11,027 nucleotides of DNA from Treponema sp. (lineage in GTDB: Bacteria; Spirochaetota; Spirochaetia; Treponematales; Treponemataceae), in the NCBI GenBank assembly GCA_017544745.1, contig JAFYDO010000126.1, positions 1 through 11,027 of the forward strand, written 5' to 3'. The first letter of the stretch is position 1. Each line of letters starts with the position of its first letter. Below are positions 1 through 6,828 of the stretch, one piece after another. Position numbers and translations under genes: made by a program. Below the pieces are notes generated by a model. It was not told where the DNA came from. It ran no database searches and saw only the letters and a list, made by a program, of their open reading frames with translations.

Positions 1-22
1 AAAATCATTATAATAATAAGGA

Positions 23-28
23 TATAAT
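23..28 (+). promoter_or_regulatory. Candidate -10 box upstream of smc
   Basis: A perfect TATAAT lies 29 bp before the GTG start of smc, in a very AT-rich leader. A transcript starting near base 35 would have a short leader of about 20 nt. The matching -35 box would fall at or before the left edge of the window, so it cannot be checked. A second TATAAT at 9-14 is an alternative. Such sequences arise easily in AT-rich DNA, so this is only a candidate. Confidence 0.4.
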
Positions 29-57
29 AGATATATTTTTATTGAGCGGAGAAACAA

Positions 58-3009
58 GTGTTCTTAAAAAGTCTGGATATTTATGGTTTTAAGTCCTTTG
101 CGGACAGAACTCATATAGATTTTGCAGAGGGTATTACAGCGTTGCTGGGCCCTAACGGCTGTGGAAAAAGTAATGTCGTAGATGCAATCAAATGGGTACT
201 GGCCGAAAACCGCTCTAAAAATCTGCGTGCCGAAAAGATGGAGGACGTAATTTTTAACGGAACAGAACGCCGTGCCTCCCTTAATACCGCAGAAGTTACA
301 CTCACCCTTTCTAACGAAAACGGACTCCTTCCTCTTGATGATTCAGAAATTGCAATTACAAGACGACTCTATCGTTCAGGAGACCAGGAATATTTTATAA
401 ATCAGAGACAGGCAGGCCCTACAGAAATCCGCCGTCTTTTTATGGACACCGGTGTTGGTAAAGCCGCTTACTCTGTAATGGAACAGGGAAAAATTGACCA
501 GGTACTTTCGAGCAAGCCGGAAGACCGCCGCTATCTTTTTGAAGAAGCAGCAGGAATCAGCCGCAGTAAAGCCGAATGTGCCGAAGCAGAACGCGAGCTT
601 GAAAAAACCCGAATCAACATGCAGCAGATTGAAATCTCGCTCAACGAAATTAAACGTCAGTATGATTCGCTCAAGGTTCAGTCTGAAAAAACAATTAAAT
701 ACCGCAAGTTCAAAGAAGAGATTTACGAAAATGAACTTGATTTAACCCTCCTGCGCCTTAAGAACTTTGTCCAGGAAAAAGCACGCCACGAAGAAGAACT
801 TAAAAATGTTCAGGCAAAGCGCGACAAGGTTCGCCAGGAAATTGATGAAATAAACAATACCATCAGCGAAAATATGGACAAGGTAAAGGAACTGCAGAAC
901 AACCTTTATGCAAAGCAGGGTCTTTTAATTGGTATTGGTCAGGAAAAGAACGGTAAGCAGGAGCTCATAAAACAGGCTAATCAGCGCGCCGGAGAAATCA
1001 AAGAAAAAATCAGCAGTCTCGAAGTAAAGATCAACGCAATTCAGGAACGAATTGATACACTCCAGGAAGAGATTGATGAACAGAATGCTGTGCTTCACGA
1101 AAAAAATAAGCAGCTGCAGGGAATTAAAGACAACATTGTTTCTTTTAAACAGAATATAGAAACTTCCGGTTCCCAGATTACCGAAAACGATAAACGCGCA
1201 GGCCAGCTCAAAGATCAGATTGAAGAACTGGACAACAAACGCGCAGAGCTTCAGAAAGAACTTGCTGCAATTACCGAAGACATTGTTTCTGAACTTGATA
1301 AAAAACTTAAGGATGCTGGCTTTAGTGAAAGTGCCATGCGTCTTGCCAAGGAAGAGCTGGATACTGCCATGGGCAAGCTCCGCATTTATCTTGATGGACG
1401 CAAAAATATCTTTAACGATTTTGCAAACCAGAAACACACTGCCGAAGAAAGTCTTGCAACTGTAAAAGAAGCCGCAGACGCTTTTGGAGAAGCTCAAGGC
1501 CAACTTACAACAGTACAGGATGCACTTATAAAATACCTTAATGCCTCCCCTGCTTTTATTACAGAATTTTTGTCACCATCCGGTGTAATGACAAAAAAGC
1601 GCGGCATTGACGAAAAGATTGAACAGAACATTGCACGCGTAGAAGAACTCAACGGTCAGATAGAAGGACTCCATGCTCAGAACGCAGACCTTAGCCGAAA
1701 GATAAATGAATACAACGAGACACTCAACAAGCTGCGCATAAACGAGATTCAGATGCAGGAACAGATTACTGCCTGCCAGAATCAGACAAGCATGCTCAAC
1801 CGTTCTCTTACTACAGAAAAAAATACTCTCAACGAAACTCAGGATGAGCTCTACGGCGAAAACAAGCGTGCCGACGAAATTAAAGAACAGGTGCTTGGAC
1901 TTGAAGAAGAGCTTGCAGAAATTGAACAGCGCGGTAAAAAGCTTGCCGACGAAATGAATGAGCTTGATAAAGAAATTGAAGTCTGCAACAAGAGCGTTTC
2001 GGGTAAGAGCGACACCCTTAATAAAAAGCGCGAAGAACAGAATAAGTATCAGGAAAAGGTAGAAAGCCTTAGTCTTTCGCTCAATTCTTCTGACAACAAT
2101 ATCAATAACGTAAAGCAGAATTTCCAGGATAAGTATTCGCGAGACCTCATGGAATTTGAAGAGCGCATGTATAAAATTACAACGCCTGCCAGCGACCTCC
2201 GCGACAAGCTTGCACGCGCCCGCGAAAACTTTAACTCCCTTGGTTCTGTAAACCTTATGGCTCCCGAAGAGTTTAACGAAGTTAAGGAACGTTACGAAAG
2301 ACAAAAGACAAACTACGAAGACACTCAGCGCTCACTTGAAAACCTTGTTCGTGTAAGTGAAGAAATCCGTTCTAAATCTGCAGAGATGTTTATCGAAACT
2401 TATAACCAGATTAAAAAGAATTTCCATAACATGTTCCGCCGTCTGTTTAATGGTGGACGTGCAGAGCTCAAGCTTGCAGACCCTGCAAACATCTTAAGCT
2501 CTGGTATTGATATTTACGCACAGCCGCCTGGAAAGAAGCTAGAAAATATTGCACTCCTCTCTGGTGGTGAAAAAACTATGACCGCAGTTGCTCTGCTTTT
2601 TGCAACCTATCAGGTTCGTCCAAGTCCGTTCTGTCTCCTCGACGAAATTGATGCTGCCCTTGATGACAAGAATGTTTCAAGCTTTGTAACAACTCTGGAA
2701 AGCTTTGCAAATGTAAGTCAGTATATTGTAATTACTCATAACAAAAAGACTGTAATGGGTGCAAGCACAATGCTTGGTATTACAATGGAAGAGTCTGGCG
2801 TTAGTAAAGTAATTGCTTTACGCCTTGACCAGGATATTAAACGCGGTGCCGAAATTGACCGCACTGCTTCTGAATTTGTTGATGAAGATGTACCGGAGGA
2901 AGAAGGAGTTGTAATTCCACCACGTCCTCCGCGCCGTATTCATAATCCTGATGGAACTATAACCGACCCTCAAAAGGAACAGCCAAAGGCTAACGGAGAA
3001 ACAGAATAA
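58..3009 (+). CDS. smc: Chromosome segregation/condensation ATPase SMC, short form with atypical centre
   Basis: SMC proteins are DNA-bound ATPases that dimerise through a hinge and compact and segregate chromosomes with ScpA/ScpB. The head motifs are all present: Walker A GPNGCGKS (residues 31-38), Q-loop near Q143, ABC signature LSGGE (834-838), Walker B CLLDEIDAALDD (859-870) and H-loop H894. The conserved stretch LGSVNLMAPEEF (728-739) marks the return to the C-terminal head. Residues about 165-410 and 520-725 are heptad-like, charged coiled coil. At 983 aa it is shorter than the usual 1150-1200, and the middle (about 411-520) lacks the recognisable glycine-rich SMC hinge. The last 50 residues form an acidic, proline-rich tail after the head. 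The start is GTG, chosen because GGAG at 48-51 lies 6 nt upstream and the protein begins with the family-typical FLKSLDIYGFKSF. The next gene begins 3 bp after its stop. Confidence 0.95.
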   Translation: MFLKSLDIYGFKSFADRTHIDFAEGITALLGPNGCGKSNVVDAIKWVLAENRSKNLRAEKMEDVIFNGTERRASLNTAEVTLTLSNENGLLPLDDSEIAITRRLYRSGDQEYFINQRQAGPTEIRRLFMDTGVGKAAYSVMEQGKIDQVLSSKPEDRRYLFEEAAGISRSKAECAEAERELEKTRINMQQIEISLNEIKRQYDSLKVQSEKTIKYRKFKEEIYENELDLTLLRLKNFVQEKARHEEELKNVQAKRDKVRQEIDEINNTISENMDKVKELQNNLYAKQGLLIGIGQEKNGKQELIKQANQRAGEIKEKISSLEVKINAIQERIDTLQEEIDEQNAVLHEKNKQLQGIKDNIVSFKQNIETSGSQITENDKRAGQLKDQIEELDNKRAELQKELAAITEDIVSELDKKLKDAGFSESAMRLAKEELDTAMGKLRIYLDGRKNIFNDFANQKHTAEESLATVKEAADAFGEAQGQLTTVQDALIKYLNASPAFITEFLSPSGVMTKKRGIDEKIEQNIARVEELNGQIEGLHAQNADLSRKINEYNETLNKLRINEIQMQEQITACQNQTSMLNRSLTTEKNTLNETQDELYGENKRADEIKEQVLGLEEELAEIEQRGKKLADEMNELDKEIEVCNKSVSGKSDTLNKKREEQNKYQEKVESLSLSLNSSDNNINNVKQNFQDKYSRDLMEFEERMYKITTPASDLRDKLARARENFNSLGSVNLMAPEEFNEVKERYERQKTNYEDTQRSLENLVRVSEEIRSKSAEMFIETYNQIKKNFHNMFRRLFNGGRAELKLADPANILSSGIDIYAQPPGKKLENIALLSGGEKTMTAVALLFATYQVRPSPFCLLDEIDAALDDKNVSSFVTTLESFANVSQYIVITHNKKTVMGASTMLGITMEESGVSKVIALRLDQDIKRGAEIDRTASEFVDEDVPEEEGVVIPPRPPRRIHNPDGTITDPQKEQPKANGETE

Positions 3010-3012
3010 AAG

Positions 3013-3408
3013 ATGGATATCAAAGGTTTCTTTGAAAAAGTTAAGGAAAAAATTGTTTCTCTATATCAGCTTATTGCAGACTACTGCCACGATAATAAAC
3101 GCAATGCAATTTTGTTTGCAAGCCTTGGCGCCTGTATATTGCTTTTACTCATTCTTTTAATCTGTCTTCCAAAAGGCAAAAAAAAGGATAAAGCCGAAGC
3201 TCCAAGAGAAATTGTTCTTACTCAAGACCTTCTTATTCCTAATGGTCCTGAGTTTGACAAGGATTATAATATTTCGCGACAGACAAAAGATAAATGGACA
3301 GATGAACAGACCGAAGAATGGTTTGTAATTCCGACAGAAAAAGATATTCAGTCACTTGAAAAAGCGAATGACAATATAGTTTCTGATATTACAGGAGCGG
3401 CACCATGA
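3013..3408 (+). CDS. Small single-pass membrane protein of unknown function
   Basis: A 131-residue protein I do not recognise. It has a mostly hydrophilic N-terminus (1-30), one strong hydrophobic segment (about 33-52, with a run of Leu and Ile), a basic patch KGKKK just after it, and a soluble acidic C-terminal part of about 70 residues containing several Trp (KWTDEQTEEWFVIP). There is no lipobox and no cleavable signal peptide is obvious. Positive charges flank both sides of the membrane segment, so topology is unclear. It starts 3 bp after smc and its stop overlaps the next ATG by four bases (ATGA at 3405-3408), indicating translational coupling. The Shine-Dalgarno is weak: the nearest is GGAG at 2995-2998, 14 nt away. 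Translation may therefore depend on ribosomes finishing smc. Its position between smc and a lipoprotein gene suggests an envelope role, but that is inference only. Confidence 0.8.
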   Translation: MDIKGFFEKVKEKIVSLYQLIADYCHDNKRNAILFASLGACILLLLILLICLPKGKKKDKAEAPREIVLTQDLLIPNGPEFDKDYNISRQTKDKWTDEQTEEWFVIPTEKDIQSLEKANDNIVSDITGAAP

Positions 3409-4793
3409 TGAAAAAAATATTTTTTATTATGCTCTGTGCAGTTGGTTTCTCCCTCATTTCCTGTGGTTCTACAAAGGGCCAGGATGCAGGAGAAATAGAC
3501 TCTACCGAAGAAACAACAATTGCTGCTCCAGAAGAAATAGATGAACCTCAACAGGAAGCTGAACAGGAAGCTGCAGAAGAAACACAGCCCCTTGTTATGG
3601 AAGAAGCAGAAGAAAATGTTGATGAGCCAGAACCGCAGCCTTCTGATTCTGAATATCCTCCGCTTGCAGATATTACTGAACCGGACATAATTGATATTCC
3701 TGTAGAAGAAATCATCAAGAAAGAACAGGAAAAAGAAGAACAGGCACAGGCCGAAAAACAAAAAATAGAAGAACCAGTTCCTGAACCAGAAGAGCTCCCT
3801 CCTCTGCCTCCTGCAGAAGAAATTGACGATGCTGCCCTTCAACAAGCTCAGGAACCGCTTTCAGATGGGGTCCCTGAGCCTGTCGAAGGGGTCGAAGGTC
3901 AGGGGGAAACAGAAGCCACCGAAGAAACTCTTGTCGAACCTGTAATAGAAATTCAGGAAGAACCGGAAGAAATTATAATTACACCGTCACGCAGCGTTTC
4001 CTTAAAGAAAGGAGAAACTCTTGTAATTACATATCCGGGAAGCGGCTGGATTTACATGGGTTCTACAAGCGAATACAACAACCTTGCAAGCCGCGGACGC
4101 AAGCTTGGAACTACAGATACTAAATACACACTGCTTGCAAAGGAACCGGGCACACAGATTCATCATTTTTATAAGGTAGACAATCTTACCGGTGAATATA
4201 TTGACGACTATATCGAAGTAACTGTTCTGGAAAAGAAAGGAACTTCCAGCACAGTTGTAAACGCTCCTGACTACAAGGAAGTTGTTCCTAAAAAAGCAGA
4301 AGCTCCTGCAAAATCAAGCACGACAAAAAAGAAGGAAGCAGAAGCACAGGCTCAGAAGCAGGCTGAACAAGAAGCTAAAATTGAAACAAAAACCGAAGCA
4401 AAGACCGAAGTAAAAACAGAAGCAAAAGCCGAAGAATCTGTAATAGTAATTGACGACGAAGAAACTCAGGTTGTAGAAGTCCTGGAAGAAAGCGTAGAAG
4501 CAATTCCGGACCTTGATAATTATATGACCCAGGCAAAGGACCTTATCAATTCTAAGGATTATGCCAAGGCCTATAATATGCTCACAACCTATCTTGAATA
4601 CGCAAATGACGGACGAGACGAAGCCCTTTATATTCTTGGACAGATTCTGGAAGCAGATTCTCCTGTTAAAAATATTAAGGAAGCAATAAGCACATATCAG
4701 ACCTTGTGCGACAGTTATCCTGCCAGCAAGTACTGGGACAGTGCTAATAAACGAATTATCTATCTTAAAAGATTTTATATAGACATTCACTAA
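3405..4793 (+). CDS. Acidic, repeat-rich lipoprotein with C-terminal TPR-like domain
   Basis: Predicted lipoprotein of 462 aa. The signal peptide MMKKIFFIMLCAVGFSLISC carries a good lipobox (LISC, Cys20). Residues 25-190 are a Glu/Pro/Gln-rich low-complexity linker. Residues about 190-275 look like a compact beta domain (core LVITYPGSGWIYMG). A second low-complexity Ala/Lys/Glu linker follows (about 295-345), including four copies of a KTE-type tetrapeptide. Residues about 369-458 resemble tetratricopeptide helices ending YPASKYWDSANKR, similar in style to periplasmic TPR proteins such as YbgF/CpoB and BamD; this is a style match only. AGGAG at 3393-3397 is 7 nt from the first ATG, favouring that start over the next codon. 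Residues 156-166 are encoded by a palindromic repeat element. The likely role is an envelope scaffold or peptidoglycan-zone protein; function is unknown. Confidence 0.85.
   Translation: MMKKIFFIMLCAVGFSLISCGSTKGQDAGEIDSTEETTIAAPEEIDEPQQEAEQEAAEETQPLVMEEAEENVDEPEPQPSDSEYPPLADITEPDIIDIPVEEIIKKEQEKEEQAQAEKQKIEEPVPEPEELPPLPPAEEIDDAALQQAQEPLSDGVPEPVEGVEGQGETEATEETLVEPVIEIQEEPEEIIITPSRSVSLKKGETLVITYPGSGWIYMGSTSEYNNLASRGRKLGTTDTKYTLLAKEPGTQIHHFYKVDNLTGEYIDDYIEVTVLEKKGTSSTVVNAPDYKEVVPKKAEAPAKSSTTKKKEAEAQAQKQAEQEAKIETKTEAKTEVKTEAKAEESVIVIDDEETQVVEVLEESVEAIPDLDNYMTQAKDLINSKDYAKAYNMLTTYLEYANDGRDEALYILGQILEADSPVKNIKEAISTYQTLCDSYPASKYWDSANKRIIYLKRFYIDIH
3869..3906 (+). repeat. Palindromic dispersed repeat element, copy 1, inside a coding region
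   Basis: Bases 3869-3890 include CCCTGAGCCTGTCGAAGGG and match the reverse complement of 6804-6825 exactly over 22 bp. Here the element extends into an imperfect hairpin. CCCTGA (3872-3877) pairs with TCAGGG (3899-3904), CC with GG, and TCGA (3883-3886) with TCGA (3892-3895) around an AGGGG loop. The reading frame is kept open and yields VPEPVEGVEGQG. The element is richer in G and C than the surrounding A-rich linker, consistent with insertion. From general knowledge, short sequences of this CCCTTCGAC...CTCAGGG type are dispersed repeats in several bacterial genomes; their number in this genome cannot be seen here. Confidence 0.8.
4386..4433 (+). repeat. Four tandem 12-bp units encoding (T/A/V)K(T/A)E
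   Basis: Four consecutive 12-base units encode TKTE, AKTE, VKTE and AKAE. The units differ mainly at third codon positions (aaa/aag, acc/aca/gcc), so the duplication is not recent. They form part of the charged Ala/Lys/Glu linker before the TPR-like domain. Copy number could vary between strains by slippage. Confidence 0.75.
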
Positions 4794-4807
4794 TAAGGAG
4801 GAAAAGA

Positions 4808-5509
4808 ATGTTCAAAAAATTATCAGTAATCTTAATAGCTGCGGGAGTTGTGCTTTTAAGCTCCTCCTGTACTGTAAATAAACCGGCAGAACAAGTAAGA
4901 ACCATAACTGTATCTGGTACAGGAATTGTAACACTTCCTGCAGACCAGCTTTCCGTACGATTTCTTATAAGAACTTCGGAATGGAATGTAAACTATGCAC
5001 GCGACAAGAATGCCGAAGCAACAACTAAGGTAATTGAAAAAATTAAGGAAGCAGGAGTTTCTGCAGATGACATTACAACTGTTGACTACAGAATTACTCA
5101 GGATAATTCCAATTCATACCCTGGAAAATATACAGTAGTAAATTATGTTCAGGTTTTAATCCGCGACATAAATAACGCAGGAAATGTAATTGATAACGCT
5201 GTTGCAAATGGAGCAAATGGACTTACCTCCTTTAATTATTCTGCAAAGGAAAATCCAAACTCTTTGAGAGAAGCACGCACACTTGCTGTACAGAATGCAC
5301 AGGATGCTGCAAGTCTTATTGCAGGAGCCAGCGGCTGTAAGATTGCAGATGTAATTGATATTCAGGAAGGCTACAATCCTTCTTCTTATACAAGAAGCTC
5401 AAATGGTGCTATGCTTAAGTCTGCAGGTAACAGCTACACTACACCAATTGAAGCAGGCAACGTAGAAATTACTTCTACTGTAACAATTACTTTTTCTTTG
5501 ACAAACTAA
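4808..5509 (+). CDS. SIMPL (DUF541) domain lipoprotein
   Basis: A 233-aa exported protein of the SIMPL/DUF541 family, whose members are periplasmic or surface proteins of largely unclear function (BP26-like; some linked to oxidative stress). Family landmarks are visible in order: ITVSGTGIVTLPADQLSV (33-50), IKEAGVSADDITTVDYRI (79-96), a central VVNYVQVLIRD strand, DNAVANGANGL (129-139), the EARTLAVQNAQDAASLIAGA helix (155-174), and a C-terminal PIEAGNVEITSTVTITFSL. The N-terminus is a signal peptide ending LLSSSC with Cys21. Ser at -3 with Leu just before it fits the relaxed lipoboxes of spirochaetes, so lipidation is likely but not certain. A textbook AGGAGG (4796-4801) lies 6 nt from the ATG. 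It follows the TPR-like lipoprotein by 14 bp and precedes serS by 16 bp. Confidence 0.9.
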   Translation: MFKKLSVILIAAGVVLLSSSCTVNKPAEQVRTITVSGTGIVTLPADQLSVRFLIRTSEWNVNYARDKNAEATTKVIEKIKEAGVSADDITTVDYRITQDNSNSYPGKYTVVNYVQVLIRDINNAGNVIDNAVANGANGLTSFNYSAKENPNSLREARTLAVQNAQDAASLIAGASGCKIADVIDIQEGYNPSSYTRSSNGAMLKSAGNSYTTPIEAGNVEITSTVTITFSLTN

Positions 5510-5525
5510 AATAAGGAGCACTTAA

Positions 5526-6803
5526 ATGTTAGACTATAAATTTATTAAAGATAATCTTGATGCTGTAAAACAGAATATCATCAACCGCAATATGACAGCT
5601 GATGCAGACAAGGTAGTTGAACTTTTTGATAAGCGCACTGCCCTTGTAACAAAGCTTCAGGGACTTCAGCAGAAGCGTAATGAAAACGCACAGGCTATGA
5701 AGCAGAAGCTTGATAACGATAAGCGCCAGGAACTCATTGCAGCTGGTAAAGCAATTAAAGATGAGATTTCTCAGGTAGAAGCAGAAACTAAGGAAACAGA
5801 AGCAGCGCTCGAAGAAGCAGCACGCCAGATTCCTAATATGGTTCACCCTGATGCACCAATCGGTAAGCTCGACACAGAAAACCTTGAAGTAAAAAAGGTT
5901 GGCACTCCACGCAAGTTTGATTTTGAACCAAAAGATCATGTTCAGCTTGGTGAGTCACTCGACATAATTGACTTTGATCGTGGTACAAAAGTTAGTGGTC
6001 CTAAATTCTACTACCTTAAAAACGAAGCAGTTTTTCTTGAGCAGGCACTCATTATGTATGCGCTCAACACACTCCGCAAGCATAACTTTGAAATGTTCAT
6101 AACACCGGATGTTGCAAAAGAAGAAGTTCTTAAAGGAATTGGTTTTAATCCACGTGGTAACGAATCTAACGTTTACTCAATCGAAGATGAAGGAACTTGT
6201 CTTGTAGCTACTGCAGAAATTACTTTGGGTGGTTACCACCAGGATGAAATCCTGGACAAGGCTACACTCCCTCGTTTCTACGGTGGTTTGAGCCACTGTT
6301 TCCGCCGCGAAGCCGGTGCTGCCGGTCAGTTCTCTAAGGGACTTTACCGCGTTCACCAGTTTGACAAAGTAGAAATGTTTGCCTACTCTACCCCGGAACA
6401 GTCAGACGAGATTCACGAAAAACTCCGCCTGATTGAAGAAGAAATCTTTGAAGGACTTGGACTTCCATTCCACGTTGTAGACACCTGTACCGGTGACCTT
6501 GGTGCCCCAGCTTACCGTAAGTGGGACCTTGAAGCCTGGATGCCTGGCCGCAACGGTGGTGAATACGGAGAAGTTACTTCTACTTCTAACTGTACAGACT
6601 ACCAGGCACGCCGCCTGAACATTAAGTACAAGGACGATGACGGAAAGAACAAGTATGTTCACACTCTCAACGGTACAGCAATTGCCGTAGGACGTGCCAT
6701 GCTTGCAATCCTTGAAAACTATCAGAACGCAGATGGTTCGGTTACCATTCCACCGGTACTCGTGCCGTATTGTGGATTTGATAAGATACTTCCAAAAAAA
6801 TAG
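5526..6803 (+). CDS. serS: Seryl-tRNA synthetase
   Basis: Class II aminoacyl-tRNA synthetase that charges tRNA-Ser (and tRNA-Sec where present) with serine in the cytoplasm. At 425 aa it has normal bacterial length. The N-terminal antiparallel coiled-coil arm that grips the long variable arm of tRNA-Ser spans about residues 30-105. The catalytic domain follows, with the TAE serine-binding motif (229-231), motif 2 starting at CFRREAG (258-264), and motif 3 around HTLNGTAIAVGRAMLAILEN (379-398) with its Arg at 390. The motif 2 loop reads AGQFSKGLYRVHQFDKVEMF rather than the more common GRDTRG form. The C-terminus ends with a short DKILPKK tail. AGGAG at 5514-5518 is 7 nt from the ATG, and the start matches the family-typical MLD. 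No T-box or other leader fits in the 16-bp gap upstream. The TAG stop directly abuts a repeat element. Confidence 0.97.
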   Translation: MLDYKFIKDNLDAVKQNIINRNMTADADKVVELFDKRTALVTKLQGLQQKRNENAQAMKQKLDNDKRQELIAAGKAIKDEISQVEAETKETEAALEEAARQIPNMVHPDAPIGKLDTENLEVKKVGTPRKFDFEPKDHVQLGESLDIIDFDRGTKVSGPKFYYLKNEAVFLEQALIMYALNTLRKHNFEMFITPDVAKEEVLKGIGFNPRGNESNVYSIEDEGTCLVATAEITLGGYHQDEILDKATLPRFYGGLSHCFRREAGAAGQFSKGLYRVHQFDKVEMFAYSTPEQSDEIHEKLRLIEEEIFEGLGLPFHVVDTCTGDLGAPAYRKWDLEAWMPGRNGGEYGEVTSTSNCTDYQARRLNIKYKDDDGKNKYVHTLNGTAIAVGRAMLAILENYQNADGSVTIPPVLVPYCGFDKILPKK

Positions 6804-6825
6804 CCCTTCGACAGGCTCAGGGACC
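6804..6825 (-). repeat. Palindromic dispersed repeat element, copy 2, filling the serS/AI-2E gap
   Basis: The + strand reads CCCTTCGACAGGCTCAGGG then ACC. It is the exact reverse complement of 3869-3890 over 22 bp, and the flanking bases differ at both ends. It starts immediately after the serS stop codon and ends 3 bp before the next ATG, so it makes up nearly the whole 25-bp spacer. Its CCCT (6804-6807) and AGGG (6819-6822) ends are complementary. Unlike copy 1 it has no second arm, so it appears to be a shorter form of the element. Confidence 0.8.
6819..6822 (+). promoter_or_regulatory. Ribosome binding site of the AI-2E family gene, provided by the repeat
   Basis: AGGG (6819-6822, in the context CAGGGA) lies 6 nt before the ATG at 6829 and is the only Shine-Dalgarno-like sequence there. 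It lies within repeat copy 2, where it could pair with CCCT at 6804-6807. This site decides the start at 6829 over upstream in-frame codons inside serS. Confidence 0.6.
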
Positions 6826-6828
6826 ACG

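Noticed and set aside
925..2304. Long minus-strand open frames opposite smc
   Set aside because: They are Phe/Leu/Cys-rich mirror frames of Glu/Lys-rich coiled-coil codons, with no ribosome binding sites. The smc frame explains the region.
3926..3945. Possible third copy of the repeat near CTTGTCGAACCTGTAAT
   Set aside because: It shares only GTCGAA and CCTG in the wrong arrangement and encodes ordinary linker residues.
5510..5525. T-box or other leader regulating serS
   Set aside because: Only 16 bp separate the stop of the SIMPL gene from the serS start, just enough for the Shine-Dalgarno.
6804..6825. Copy 2 of the repeat as a transcription terminator after serS
   Set aside because: The hairpin has only about 4 good outer pairs and no U-run follows; the next gene starts at once.
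6694..6828. Upstream extension of the AI-2E gene into serS
   Set aside because: It would translate serS motif 3 DNA out of frame and the repeat element. The ATG at 6829 has a ribosome binding site and a normal N-terminus.
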